DNA of 64,000 bases. It comes from Campanula takesimana (Eukaryota > Streptophyta > Magnoliopsida > Asterales > Campanulaceae). A program made the translations under genes and the position numbers. Below, piece after piece: positions 11,385 through 22,204 of this stretch; position 1 is the stretch's first letter; each line of letters opens with the position of its first letter. The stretch lies in contig JAOWBW010001593.1 of NCBI GenBank assembly GCA_026119855.1, positions 124,001-188,000 of the forward strand, written 5' to 3'. The notes under the pieces are model-generated. The model made no database searches, was not told the origin of the DNA, and saw nothing but the letters and a program-made list of their open reading frames with translations.

Positions 11385-13322
11385 ATGACTTCTAAACACC
11401 CATCTAAGAAGACTTCGAAATCTGTTGAATCAAGAGACGAACCTCCAATTCAATCCACTCCTCCCGTCGTTGTTATGGTATGAATTTTCAATTTCTCAAT
11501 TTTTTTTCGTGTTCTTGGTAAAAATTTCGAAAACCCTTCTTATTCCTTAAAATCTTTCTTAAATCTCTTAAGTTAGTAATATGAAAATCTTGCTTTGATT
11601 ATTTATTTTTGGTTCTTGTTAAGTATATCTCATGCCTGCATAAGATCTTACCCCAGTTTTGTAGAGTGTTTAATTTCACGCAAATGGGTTCAATTTTTTT
11701 CTTTCCTATTCTCACTTTTCAATTTCTGGGTTTAATGTGGCGTTTGTTTCATGAAATTGATCTGACATTAAGACTTTATTTACAATTCCGATTCTGTCTA
11801 TGATATTTTCGTTGAATTTCAGTCAATTTTTGGATATCTGGGTTCAGTTAGACTAATGGTGTTTTTGATGTTCATCTTAGTGTTCTTCGTGTTCTTAATG
11901 AATTCACCTTTTTTGATCCTTGTTAATTTACTTGCTATTGAAATTTGTGTTTCTGCTCTATTCACATTTTGATCTTGTATTGGTCAAACACTTCAATGTT
12001 TGCTGTAATGTTGTCAACATCTCTACCTACCGCAACCTTTTGTTACCGTGCTTCACTTGACCGCACCATCATTGCCCTTCATTCTTGTCAAGTGACCGCA
12101 CGACCTACCTCGTTTTCTAAACTTTAAATTTTGCCTTGTTTCAGGACTTAAACCATTTCATTCCTGGGATAGTCATAGACCATGCAGATCTCAAGAAGGA
12201 TGCCATTGGCCGCAATATCTTGGGTCGCATGCACAAATCTGGAATTCTCCCTCTCTTTACCTTTGATCAAGAATTTCATCTTCCCGCTTTTGTTGACGAA
12301 TTCTTCAGTTCTTCTGTTGAAATGGAAAGTCCAGAAGAGCCTGCCGCACACCCTAAATTCCTTAAAGCCACTGTTATGGGAATCCAATTGGCCTTTGATG
12401 CTAGTGACATTGCCCATGCCGTGGGACTCAAGAAAAGCAAGGACTTTGATACAATTTCATGGCAGGAGACCCTTAGTCTGGCTAAGAAACTAGCAGGCAC
12501 GGCAGACATTCTAGAAATACAGCGTAAGGACGTTGGTGAAATAATGTACCATATTGGCCATCTGGTAGATCATGCCCTATTATGCAAGACTGGCAATCAT
12601 GCCAACTTTAATCACACTCAATGGATGATCTCTGCTGCTATTTATCTTGGCAAGCGATTAGATTGGGGTCAAATCATGTATGATATCCTGCGAGCCAATA
12701 TTCTCTCATATAAGGATGCGGCTGATGAAGGCGAGACCAAGTACCGCACGAACAGTAGGTTGATTTCCTACTTGATGAGTCACACAATCAGAATTAGGGA
12801 ATTGTATGAGCAGAACAAGAATTATAAGGTTCCAATTCCTACCTCAAAAGACTTCTGCCGCAAATCTATGAAGACCAATTACCGTAGTAATTTTGGGGAT
12901 GAAATGTACCGCTCTTACCTTCTCCGAGATCCCATCGAAGAGTATATTCCCCCCAAATACTCTAAAAGAGGTCAAGCCAACCTCGGTGACAGGATGGTGA
13001 GTGATGTGGAGGCTGCCGCATTTGAGCTCGACCGCAAGAATGCTGCCGAAATGAAGGCTCGTGAAAAGGGTAAGAATGTTGAACTCCCCTCTCCTCCAAC
13101 TTCTGTTAAAGGCAAAGAAAAGGTTGGGGAACCGACAAGGAAGTCAAGACCAGTTTCCCAGGGCGTCAAGATTGCACCTGCCGCACCTGTTCGTCCTGCC
13201 GCGCCAAAACCTCCAAAATCTAAGGTCATTCCTACTGCACCTCCAATGTCTCCTTCCCCATCCCCTGAACCTCAACCAAAATCCAAAGTCTCTAAATCCC
13301 TCTCTTCCAAACCTGCCGCACC
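11385..13322 (+). pseudogene. Sirevirus env-like gene, 5' part, with predicted intron
   Basis: ATG at 11385 opens 31 codons up to a GT at 11478. The frame resumes in phase 0 at 12145 after a pyrimidine-rich tract and CAG, giving a predicted 667-bp intron. Exon 2 then encodes about 390 residues, first a compact region with WMISAAIYLGKRLDWG resembling the plant-transposon-associated domain seen beside Sirevirus pol, then a Pro/Lys/Ser-rich linker. At 13322 a Tekay element interrupts the frame; it continues at 22205. The role of env-like proteins in Sireviruses is unproven. I see no obvious signal peptide. The intron is inferred from frame and splice consensus only. Confidence 0.65.
11478..12144 (+). 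other. predicted intron in Sirevirus env-like gene
   Basis: It begins GTATGA and ends in a T-rich tract plus TTTCAG, with a plausible branch-site region (TTCTAAAC) about 25-35 nt upstream of the acceptor. It is AT-rich and carries stops in the frame, while both flanking exons stay in phase 0. RNA evidence is needed to confirm it. Confidence 0.55.
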
Positions 13323-15444
13323 TGTCACGATCCGAAATATAGGCTCTATTTTATTAGTAATTAAATGATTTTTATTTAATTATTTGCTTATTATTTATTT
13401 AAATTATTATTTATTTAAATATTATTGTGAGCAACTTATGTGTTATAATAATTATGCCTAGCATTTTATTTGGGTCATTGTGTTAGTATAGAAATGTTGG
13501 GTCTTAATTGTTAGTTGGGAGTGTAGTTTGTGTGTAGTGTGAGAGAGGGGGCCTAAGTGTAAATCTTTTAAACATTTTTCATAGTCCCTCCCTACTCCCC
13601 TCACCTCCCTCACCTTCTCCCTCACTCTCTCCATCCCATTTCCCAGTTCATCTCTCTCTCTTCAAAAGAAAAAAAGGGTAAGTCTTCTTCTCTTCATCTC
13701 TCTTCATTTACTTCCTCTTCCTCTCATCTTCTCTCATTTCTTAAAACGTGAACATTGTTTAGATCGTCGATAGGTTCGCGTAGAATCAAAAAGATTTGAA
13801 ATCCGTCAACTTTGAGAATTTGCAAGTAAGTTACTTTTCCCCCATTTTAATGCGAAAATGTTCATATCATGTTTAGATATTGTTTGATGTGTTACATTTG
13901 AAGTTTGGATGAGTTTCGAATTTGTTTGGAATTTATTGAGTTTTTGGTTGAAAATGGTGAATTGATGAATACCTTGATTCAATCTTGGTTTTGGTTGGTA
14001 AAGGGTGTTGTTAAGGTCCCCTCTCTGTTTAAATAATGTTTGGGTACCTTAGAAATCTTGTTGGGAGTGTTGGATTTTGGGTGTTATGTGTTTTGGGTTT
14101 GAAAATGGAAGAACCCCTGTTGTTCTTCCCGATTCTGGCAATTCCGGAGTATTGGGCGACCGCCCAAAATAGTATGGGCGACCGCGCATCTTTCTGAAAG
14201 CTTTTGTGCTTGGTTGAGGGCCTTGTTGGGCGGCCGCACAGTCCCTTTTGGGCGGCCGCACAGAACCCCTGAAAATTTACATTTTGTTAAATTGTGTGAG
14301 TGAAGAACGTGCTTTGGTCTAAGTCATGGGTGTCCTTTTAGTTGACCCTAGTGATCATTGTAGTACACTTTAGTGATAGAATTGGGTCCTTTGTGATCAA
14401 GGTTGTGTTTGAAATTCATTAATTGTTAATTGGGATTCTGGAGCACCTTTATTGTGCATTGTTTGTTCATTTCATCTTCTTGGTGATTAATTGGCATGAT
14501 TCCCTACTTTGGAATCCTTTGTTGTTTATCGTGCTAGTATTTTATTACTTAGCCTTTACGTGAAAGCCCAGCTGGCATTGTGTGTGTTTCGGGCGATGCG
14601 AAATATTATGATGGCACAAGCCAAGTCCATTATGATGTTGACCATTGTTTTGCCCAATTATTACCCTCCTCCAGATTGGCCTTGGACGTGAGAAGAGCTA
14701 GCTCCTTTGTGTGCATTTTAGCTTCTTGGAGCATGACTTTGTGGCATGTCTCCCGTCCCTTGTGACACTTCTTTTATGGTTATTGGTTCCGGTACCGGGG
14801 TTTTCTCTTCGGCTTTTATGCTATTATGAAGATGATGATTGGTTGATTATTGAAGCTGCGCAGCGATCCTTTATTTGGATGTTCCGGTTTGGAAAACCTT
14901 GGCTATATCCTTTGTTATATGTTTATTTCCGCTGCTATCTGTTATGTGATAAATGTTATGTGCTAGGTGATATTTATTATTGCTTATTGCTTCTTGCATC
15001 GTAGCATGTCATGTAGTTGCATTAGTAACTTATTGAGATTTATCTCACCCCCTTTTCTTTTATCTTTGTTTTTCCTTAACCCCCCCCCCAGGTGCTAAGG
15101 ATTAGTCTCGCTGATCACGAGAAAGAGGACGTCGAGGGTGGATCCGTTCTTTTGGGGAAGGTTTTTATAGGTTGGTTTACATTATGTAAATGTGTAACCA
15201 TTTTGGGATAGTTGTACCAAACAATGACGTCGTTAAGAATTGAATAATTGTATTTTGTTGTGCATAAACTTGTGGAAGTTTATGATAGTCGTATTTGGTT
15301 TGTATTAAACTTGGTTTTGTAAAACTTTGGAGCATCACCCTTTCGGTATCAAATGGAATTTTTAACTTCGGTATTTACAGTTTTGGTTTTAGAGTCGACG
15401 TCCAGCTCGCGGTCCCGGGGCCCATGGGGTCCGGGGTCGCGACA
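13323..15444 (+). repeat. 5' LTR of Tekay element
   Basis: 2122 bp, nearly identical to 20085-22199. It carries a cluster of GC-rich motifs (GGGCGACCGCCC, GGGCGGCCGCACAG twice) at about 14153-14265 in an otherwise AT-rich sequence, and a C-run near 15080. The last 40 bp differ more from the partner LTR than the rest does. Confidence 0.92.
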
Positions 15445-15446
15445 GT

Positions 15447-15458
15447 TGGTATCAGAGC
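15447..15458 (+). other. primer-binding site (tRNA-Met), Tekay
   Basis: TGGTATCAGAGC starts 2 bp after the 5' LTR and is complementary to the 3' end of initiator tRNA-Met. Confidence 0.85.
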
Positions 15459-15556
15459 TATGGCATTAGCTCTATGTATAAGTCTAGGTGGATTAGTATG
15501 ACCTAGGTGGGTAGTAGTGTGCGGAGTGATTAACGGTTGATGTCTTATGCAGGTAA

Positions 15557-18500
15557 TTGTTCTCAATGTCTGGAAGAAGAAACAGAGGAGGTACTAGCGG
15601 GGCACAGAATCAGAATGATACAAGGGATGAAGCCCGTGCCATGTTTCAAGGCATGTTTGAGGCGGCCATGAAGGCCATACATGATCAAGGTCCGAGGGTA
15701 GAGCAAGCACCACCTCGTTATGGTTTGGAGCAATTCTTGAAACTGAAACCGGTTGAATTCAAGGGGGAGCCCGATGTAAGGAAAGCTGAGTTGTGGATTG
15801 AGTCTATGGAGAAGATTTATGATGTATTTGGGTGTTCGGATGAGGACAAGGTCCGGTTTGCGGCTTACAAGCTTGTGGGATCCGCCGAGCATTGGTGGAA
15901 GGGCGTTAAAGCTACTTGGGATGATACTCACACGGTGTATGCGTGGGAGTTGTTCGTGCGCAAATTCAAGGAGCATTTCATTCCGGTTGTTGATCAAAAC
16001 CGAAAGGAGATCGAGCTACTCAACTTGGAGCAAGGATTGTTGTCTATAGCACAATACTCGGCTAAGTTCATAGAATTAGCCCGGTATTGCGACTATTTGG
16101 TGAGGACCGAGGAACAAAAGGCTATGAGATTTATTCGGGGATTGAAGACCTCCATCCGTACTCAACTGATTGCTCAACGGATTGTGACTTTCCAAGATGC
16201 GGTGGACCGAGCCTATTTGATAGAGCAAGATATTGGGGAACATAAGAGGAAGACCGAGGTGGCCAACCCGAGTAAGCAAGGAGCGCAGAGCAAGTCGCAA
16301 CCAAGGATCAAAAATCGAGGTAACTTTGGGGGACAATCTCAGTTCCGAGGGCAACCGATCCCAAGGAACCCGGGTACCACTTCCGGGAACCAAGGGAACC
16401 AAGGGAGCCAAATTAGGAGGCTTTGTTCGTATTGTCAAAAGGAAGGTCATTCTGAAGACCGTTGTTGGAAGAAGCAAGGAAGGTGCACCAATTGTGGTCA
16501 AATGGGGCATTTTGCAAGAGATTGTACTAGAGGCAAGGGACAAGCATCCGGGTCAGGAGTTGGTACTAATCAGGGTCAGAAAAGGGATGTCGCTGGGAAG
16601 CCCAAAGTTCAAGGGAAGGTTTATGCCATGAATCAACAACAAGCGACCGATGATCCATCCGTTATTGGAGGTATTATTTCTGTGTCTAATGTGAGCGCAC
16701 GAGCGTTAGTAGATCCAGGATCATCTCATTCATACATTTCTGTGCAATTTGCTTCCATGTTAAATGCTGCATTCGAGTCTTTACCGTACGTGCTAGAGGT
16801 GTCGACCCCTATAGGAGAATGCTTGATTGCTGATCGAGTCTTTCGTGCTTGTGATGTGGTTATTTGTGGTCGAGTCCTTTGTGCGGATTTGGTAGTTCTT
16901 CCTATCCAAGACTTTGATGTCATTTTGGGTATGGATTGGTTGAGCAAGTTTCATGCTTCAGTTAATTGCCGTAAGAAAACTGTTACTTTTTCGATTCCCG
17001 ATGTGCCTAAGTTTGTGTTTGAGGCTTGTCCTCTGAGTAGAAAGGTTCGCTTAATTTCTTTTATGAAAGCGAGAAGATTATGGCATAGTGGTTGTGAGGG
17101 GTATTTGGATAGTGTTCTTGATACTAGGAAAGAATCCCCTAGTTTTGATAGTGTTCGGGTAGTTCGGGAATTTCCCGATGTTTTCTCTACCGAGTATGAT
17201 ATGCCTCCCGATCGTGAGATTGAGTTTTGTATAGATCTTTTGCCGGGTACGGCTCCGATTTCGAAAGCGCCTTATAGGTTAGCTCCCGTTGAGTTGAAGG
17301 AGTTAAAGGTTCAGTTGCAAGAGTTGCTTGATCGAGGGTTTATCCGCCCTAGTGTTTCCCCGTGGGGAGCACCGGATTTATTTGTGCGGAAGAAAGATGG
17401 TTCGTTGAGGTTGTGCATCGATTACCGGAAGTTGAATCAGGTTACGGTGAAGAATAAGTATCCTCTACCACATATTGATGATTTGTTTGATCAGCTTCAA
17501 GGGTCCGTGGTTTTCTCTAAACTTGATTTGAGGAGTGGGTACCATCAGTTGAAAGTTCGATCGGAGGATATTCCGAAGACTGCTTTTCGCACTCGTTATG
17601 GTCATTATGAGTTCTTGGTTATGCCGTTTGGGTTGACTAACGCGCCGGCCGTATTTATGGATTTGATGAACCGGATTTTCCATCCTTATCTTGATTCGTT
17701 CGTGGTGGTTTTCATCGACGACATTCTTGTTTATTCGAAATCTCGGGAGGAGCATGAACAGCATTTGAGGACAGTTTTATCCGTTCTTGCGAGGGAGAAA
17801 TTATTTGCGAAGTTTAGTAAATGCGAATTTTGGCTCGAGAAGGTGTCATTTCTGGGTCATGTTATTTCGAAAGATGGGATTTCTGTGGATCCGTCAAAGA
17901 TTGAAGCTATAGTGGATTGGAAGAGACCCGAGTCAGTGACAGAGATTAGAAGCTTTCTTGGTTTAGCCGGTTATTACCGAAGGTTTATTGAAGGGTTTTC
18001 GAGGATTGCTACTCCGATGACTCAGTTGACCCGAAAGAACGTTCCGTTTGTGTGGACCGAGAAATGTGGCAAGAGTTTCGAGGAATTGAAGAAGAGGTTG
18101 ACTACCGCACCGATCTTGACTTTGCCTAATGGGAGCGATGGCCTAGTGATTTATAGTGATGCTTCGAAAGAGGGTTTGGGTTGTGTGTTGATGCAGAATG
18201 GGAAAGTAATTGCGTATGCTTCGAGGAAGTTGACCCCGAGTGAGCAGAATTACCCGACTCATGATATGGAGTTAGCGGCTATTGTATTTGCGTTGCACAA
18301 GTGGAAGCACTATCTTTATGGAGCGAAGTTTGAAATTTTTACGGATCACAAGAGTTTGAAGTACCTTTTCTCCCAGAAAGAGTTGAACAACCGACAGCGC
18401 CGATGGATGGAATTGTTGAAGGATTATGATTGTGCGATTTCTTATCATCCGGGAAAGGCGAATGTGGTAGCCGATGCGATTAGTAGAAAGTCTTATGTGG

Positions 18501-20035
18501 CTACGATGATGGTTCGTGAATGGAAAATGCTTGAGGATGTTCGAGATTGGTCTCCTCGTGAATGGAGACATGGGGCTATTTTTGCGAATATTAGGGTGTC
18601 TCTGACTCTAATTCAGAGGATAAAGGAAGCTCAGAAAGAGGATCCCGAGTTGGTGAAGATAGTGGGTAAATTGAAAGAAAAGAATTTCGAGGATTTTTCA
18701 TTGAGCTCGAGTAGAGTTTTGACTTTCCGTGGTCGTTTGTGCATACCCGATGTTGATGGAATTAAACAGAGAGTTCTTGATGAGGGTCATAAATCGAGGT
18801 ATACTATTCATCCAGGCAGTACGAAGATGTATCAGGATTTGAAGCAACAATTTTGGTGGATTAATATGAAAAGGGAAATAGCCGAATATGTTTCGAAGTG
18901 TTTAACTTGTCAGCAGGTCAAAGCCGAGCATCAGAGACCCGCGGGATTACTTCAGCCGTTAGAGATTCCCGAGTGGAAATGGGAGCATGTGACTATGGAT
19001 TTCGTTACGGGACTGCCTCGTACTCGTAGGAAGTATGACAGTGTTTGGGTAATCGTGGATAGATTGACCAAGAGTGCTCATTTCTTGCCTATTGACATCA
19101 GGTATTCGATGGAGAAGCTTGCGACCCTTTATATTGATGAGATTGTTAGATTGCATGGGGTTCCGGTTAGCATTGTCTCAGATCGAGACCCGAGGTTTAC
19201 TTCTAGATTCTGGAAGGCGTTTCAGGAAGCTTTGGGCACAGATTTGCGATTCAGTACGGCTTTTCATCCTCAGACCGATGGTCAATCCGAGAGGACTATT
19301 CAGATTCTTGAGGATATGTTGCGAGCGTGTTCGATAGATTTTTCTGATTCTTGGGATTCGCACCTACCGTTAGTGGAATTCTCTTACAACAACAGTTATC
19401 AGGCTAGTATCGAGATGGCACCGTTTGAGGCCTTGTATGGAAGGAAGTGTAGATCGCCTATTTATTGGGATGAGGTTGGTGAAGCGAAAGTTTTGGGTAT
19501 TGATTTGCTTCGGGATTCGGTTGAGAAAGTTAAAGTTATCCGGGATAGATTGAAGACAGTCCAGAGTCGACATAAGAGCTACGCAGATAACCGAAGGCGA
19601 GACCTTAGTTTTCAGGTTGGTGATTTGGTATTCTTGAAAGTGTCTCCGAAGGTGGGTATTCGTCGTTTTGGGAAGAAAGGAAAATTGGCTCCGAGGTTTA
19701 TTGGCCCGTTTGAGATTTTGGGAAAGGTTGGACTTCTTGCGTATCGTCTTGCGTTACCGTCATCCTTAGACCGGTTGCACAATGTTTTTCACGTTTCTAT
19801 GCTTCGGAAGTATGTTCATGATCCATCTCACGTGTTACCAAGGATACCGGAAGATATTGAGCCAGATATGACTTATGAGGAACGACCGGTTCGGATCTTA
19901 GATTCCAAGGTCCAAGAGTTGAGGAGCAAGAGCTTTGCGTTGGTTCGAGTCCTTTGGAGGAACCATAATATCGAGGAGTCGACGTGGGAGCTTCGTGACG
20001 AGATCGAGAGGAAATTTCCGTGGCTTTTTGTTTAA
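15557..20035 (+). CDS. gag-pol: Tekay Gag-Pol polyprotein with chromodomain
   Basis: 1492 codons without interruption. Gag (about 1-280) is followed by two adjacent zinc knuckles (CSYCQKEGHSEDRC and CTNCGQMGHFARDC). The protease motif ALVDPGSSHSYIS lies near residue 385, with Pro after the catalytic Asp where Ser/Thr is usual. Reverse transcriptase has FIDD at 719-722, then RNase H (YSDASKEGLGC). The integrase has an HHCC module, Asp1148, Asp1209 and Glu1245 (DD35E), and GPFEI near the C terminus. The last 50 residues (VLWRNHNIEESTWELRDEIE) match the chromodomain remnant that targets these elements to heterochromatin. The start choice is the first methionine context before MSGRRNRGG, about 110 bp after the primer site. 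All visible catalytic residues are present. Confidence 0.93.
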   Translation: MFSMSGRRNRGGTSGAQNQNDTRDEARAMFQGMFEAAMKAIHDQGPRVEQAPPRYGLEQFLKLKPVEFKGEPDVRKAELWIESMEKIYDVFGCSDEDKVRFAAYKLVGSAEHWWKGVKATWDDTHTVYAWELFVRKFKEHFIPVVDQNRKEIELLNLEQGLLSIAQYSAKFIELARYCDYLVRTEEQKAMRFIRGLKTSIRTQLIAQRIVTFQDAVDRAYLIEQDIGEHKRKTEVANPSKQGAQSKSQPRIKNRGNFGGQSQFRGQPIPRNPGTTSGNQGNQGSQIRRLCSYCQKEGHSEDRCWKKQGRCTNCGQMGHFARDCTRGKGQASGSGVGTNQGQKRDVAGKPKVQGKVYAMNQQQATDDPSVIGGIISVSNVSARALVDPGSSHSYISVQFASMLNAAFESLPYVLEVSTPIGECLIADRVFRACDVVICGRVLCADLVVLPIQDFDVILGMDWLSKFHASVNCRKKTVTFSIPDVPKFVFEACPLSRKVRLISFMKARRLWHSGCEGYLDSVLDTRKESPSFDSVRVVREFPDVFSTEYDMPPDREIEFCIDLLPGTAPISKAPYRLAPVELKELKVQLQELLDRGFIRPSVSPWGAPDLFVRKKDGSLRLCIDYRKLNQVTVKNKYPLPHIDDLFDQLQGSVVFSKLDLRSGYHQLKVRSEDIPKTAFRTRYGHYEFLVMPFGLTNAPAVFMDLMNRIFHPYLDSFVVVFIDDILVYSKSREEHEQHLRTVLSVLAREKLFAKFSKCEFWLEKVSFLGHVISKDGISVDPSKIEAIVDWKRPESVTEIRSFLGLAGYYRRFIEGFSRIATPMTQLTRKNVPFVWTEKCGKSFEELKKRLTTAPILTLPNGSDGLVIYSDASKEGLGCVLMQNGKVIAYASRKLTPSEQNYPTHDMELAAIVFALHKWKHYLYGAKFEIFTDHKSLKYLFSQKELNNRQRRWMELLKDYDCAISYHPGKANVVADAISRKSYVATMMVREWKMLEDVRDWSPREWRHGAIFANIRVSLTLIQRIKEAQKEDPELVKIVGKLKEKNFEDFSLSSSRVLTFRGRLCIPDVDGIKQRVLDEGHKSRYTIHPGSTKMYQDLKQQFWWINMKREIAEYVSKCLTCQQVKAEHQRPAGLLQPLEIPEWKWEHVTMDFVTGLPRTRRKYDSVWVIVDRLTKSAHFLPIDIRYSMEKLATLYIDEIVRLHGVPVSIVSDRDPRFTSRFWKAFQEALGTDLRFSTAFHPQTDGQSERTIQILEDMLRACSIDFSDSWDSHLPLVEFSYNNSYQASIEMAPFEALYGRKCRSPIYWDEVGEAKVLGIDLLRDSVEKVKVIRDRLKTVQSRHKSYADNRRRDLSFQVGDLVFLKVSPKVGIRRFGKKGKLAPRFIGPFEILGKVGLLAYRLALPSSLDRLHNVFHVSMLRKYVHDPSHVLPRIPEDIEPDMTYEERPVRILDSKVQELRSKSFALVRVLWRNHNIEESTWELRDEIERKFPWLFV

Positions 20036-20071
20036 GGTGAGTCTCGTTAAAATTCGGGTCGAATTTTCTTT

Positions 20072-20084
20072 AAGGGGGAGTGAA
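20072..20084 (+). other. polypurine tract, Tekay
   Basis: AAGGGGGAG followed by TGAA directly precedes the 3' LTR and is the expected plus-strand primer. Confidence 0.75.
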
Positions 20085-22199
20085 TGTCACGACCCGAAAT
20101 ATAGGCTCTATTTTATTAGTAATTAAATGATTTTTATTTAATTATTTGCTTATTATTTATTTAAATTATTATTTATTTAAATATTATTGTGAGCAACTTA
20201 TGTGTTATAATAATTATGCCTAGCATTTTATTTGGGTCATTGTGTTAGTATAGAAATGTTGGGTCTTAATTGTTAGTTGGGAGTGTAGTTTGTGTGTAGT
20301 GTGAGAGAAGGGGCCTAAGTGTAAATCTTTTAAACATTTTTCATACTCCCTCCCTACTCCCCTCACCTCCCTCACCTTCTCCCTCACTCTCTCCATCCCA
20401 TTTCCCAGTTCATCTCTCTCTCTTCAAAAGAAAAAAATGGTAAGTCTTCTTCTCTTCATCTCTCTTCATTTACTTCCTCTTCCTCTCATCTTCTCTCATT
20501 TCTTAAAACGTGAACATTGTTTAGATCGTCGATAGGTTCGCGTAGAATCAAAAAGATTTGAAATCCGTCAACTTTGAGAATTTGCAAGTAAGTTACTTTT
20601 CCCCCATTTTAATGCGAAAATGTTCATATCATGTTTAGATATTGTTTGATGTGTTACATTTGAAGTTTTGATGAGTTTCGAATTTGTTTGGAATTTATTG
20701 AGTTTTTGGTTGAAAATGGTGAATTGATGAATACCTTGATTCAATCTTGGTTTTGGTTGGTAAAGGGTGTTGTTAAGGTCCCCTCTTTGTTTAAATAATG
20801 TTTGGGTACCTTAGAAATCTTGTTGGGAGTGTTGGATTTTGGGTGTTATGTGTTTTGGGTTTGAAAATGGAAGAACCCCTGTTGTTCTTCCCGATTCTGG
20901 CAATTCCGGAGTATTGGGCGACCGCCCAAAATAGTATGGGCGACCACGCATCTTTCTGAAAGCTTTTGTGCTTGGTTGAGGGCCTTGTTGGGCGGCCGCA
21001 CAGTCCCTTTTGGGCGGCCGCACAGAACCCCTGAAAATTTACATTTTGTTAAATTGTGTGAGTGAAGAACGTGCTTTGGTCTAAGTCTTGGGTGTCCTTT
21101 TAGTTGACCCTAGTGATCATTGTAGTACACTTTAGTGATAGAATTGGGTCCTTTGTGATCAAGGTTGTGTTTGAAATTCATTAATTGTTAATTGGGATTC
21201 TGGAGCACCTTTATTGTGCATTGTTTGTTCATTTCATCTTCTTGGTGATTAATTGGCATGATTCCCTACTTTGGAATCCTTTGTTGTTTATCGTGCTAGT
21301 ATTTTATTACTTAGCCTTTACGTGAAAGCCCAGCTGGCATTGTGTGTGTTTCGGGCGATGCGAAATATTATGATGGCACAAGCCAAGTCCATTATGATGT
21401 TGACCATTGTTTTGCCCAATTATTACCCTCCTCCAGATTGGCCTTGGACGTGAGAAGAGAGAGCTCCTTTGTGTGCATTTTAGCTTCTTGGAGCATGACT
21501 TTGTGGCATGTCTCCCGTCCCTTGTGACACTTCTTTTATGGTTATTGGTTCCGGTACCGGGGTTTTCTCTTCGGCTTTTATGCTATTATGAAGATGATGA
21601 TTGGTTGATTATTGAAGCTGCGCAGCGATCCTTTATTTGGATGTTCCGGTTTGGAAAACCTTGGCTATATCCTTTGTTATGTGTTTATTTCCGCTGCTAT
21701 CTGTTATGTGATAAATGCTATGTGCTAGGTGATATTTATTATTGCTTATTGCTTCTTGCATCATAGCATGTCATGTAGGTGCATTAGTAACTTATTGAGA
21801 TTTATCTCACCCCTTTTCTTTTATCTTTGTTTTTCCTTAACCCCCCCCCCCCAGGTGCTAAGGATTAGTCTCGCTGATCACGAGAAAGAGGACGTCGAGG
21901 GTGGATCCGTTCTTTTGGGGAAGGTTTTTATAGGTTGGTTTACATTATGTAAATGTGTAACCATTTTGGGATAGTTGTACCAAACAATGACGTCGTTAAG
22001 AATTGAATAATTGTATTTTGTTGTGCATAAACTTGTGGAAGTTTATGATAGTCGTATTTGGTTTGTATTAAACTTGGTTTTGTAAAACTTTGGAGCATCA
22101 CCCTTTCGGTATCAAATGGAATTTTTAACTTCGGTATTTACAGTTTTGGTTTTAGAGTCGACGTCCAGCCCGGGGCCCGCGGGGTCCGGGGTCGCGACA
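20085..22199 (+). repeat. 3' LTR of Tekay element
   Basis: 2115 bp, TG...CA, partner of 13323-15444. It retains the GGGCGGCCGC motif cluster (about 20917-21025); one CCGCGC there has become CCACGC, a possible methyl-C deamination. Confidence 0.92.
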
Positions 22200-22204
22200 G
22201 CACC

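Larger units (their letters stand above)
13323..22199 (+). mobile_element. Tekay-type chromovirus (Gypsy), intact
   Basis: Two LTRs (13323-15444 and 20085-22199) begin TGTCACGA and end GTCGCGACA, and are flanked by the duplication GCACC at 13318-13322 and 22200-22204. A tRNA-Met primer site, one uninterrupted 1492-codon polyprotein and a polypurine tract complete the element. Long LTRs, tRNA-Met priming and a C-terminal chromodomain-like tail fit the Tekay/Del clade. LTR mismatch is about 14-20 positions by eye, below 1%. It is probably a potentially autonomous copy and the youngest layer of the nest by position. Confidence 0.92.
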
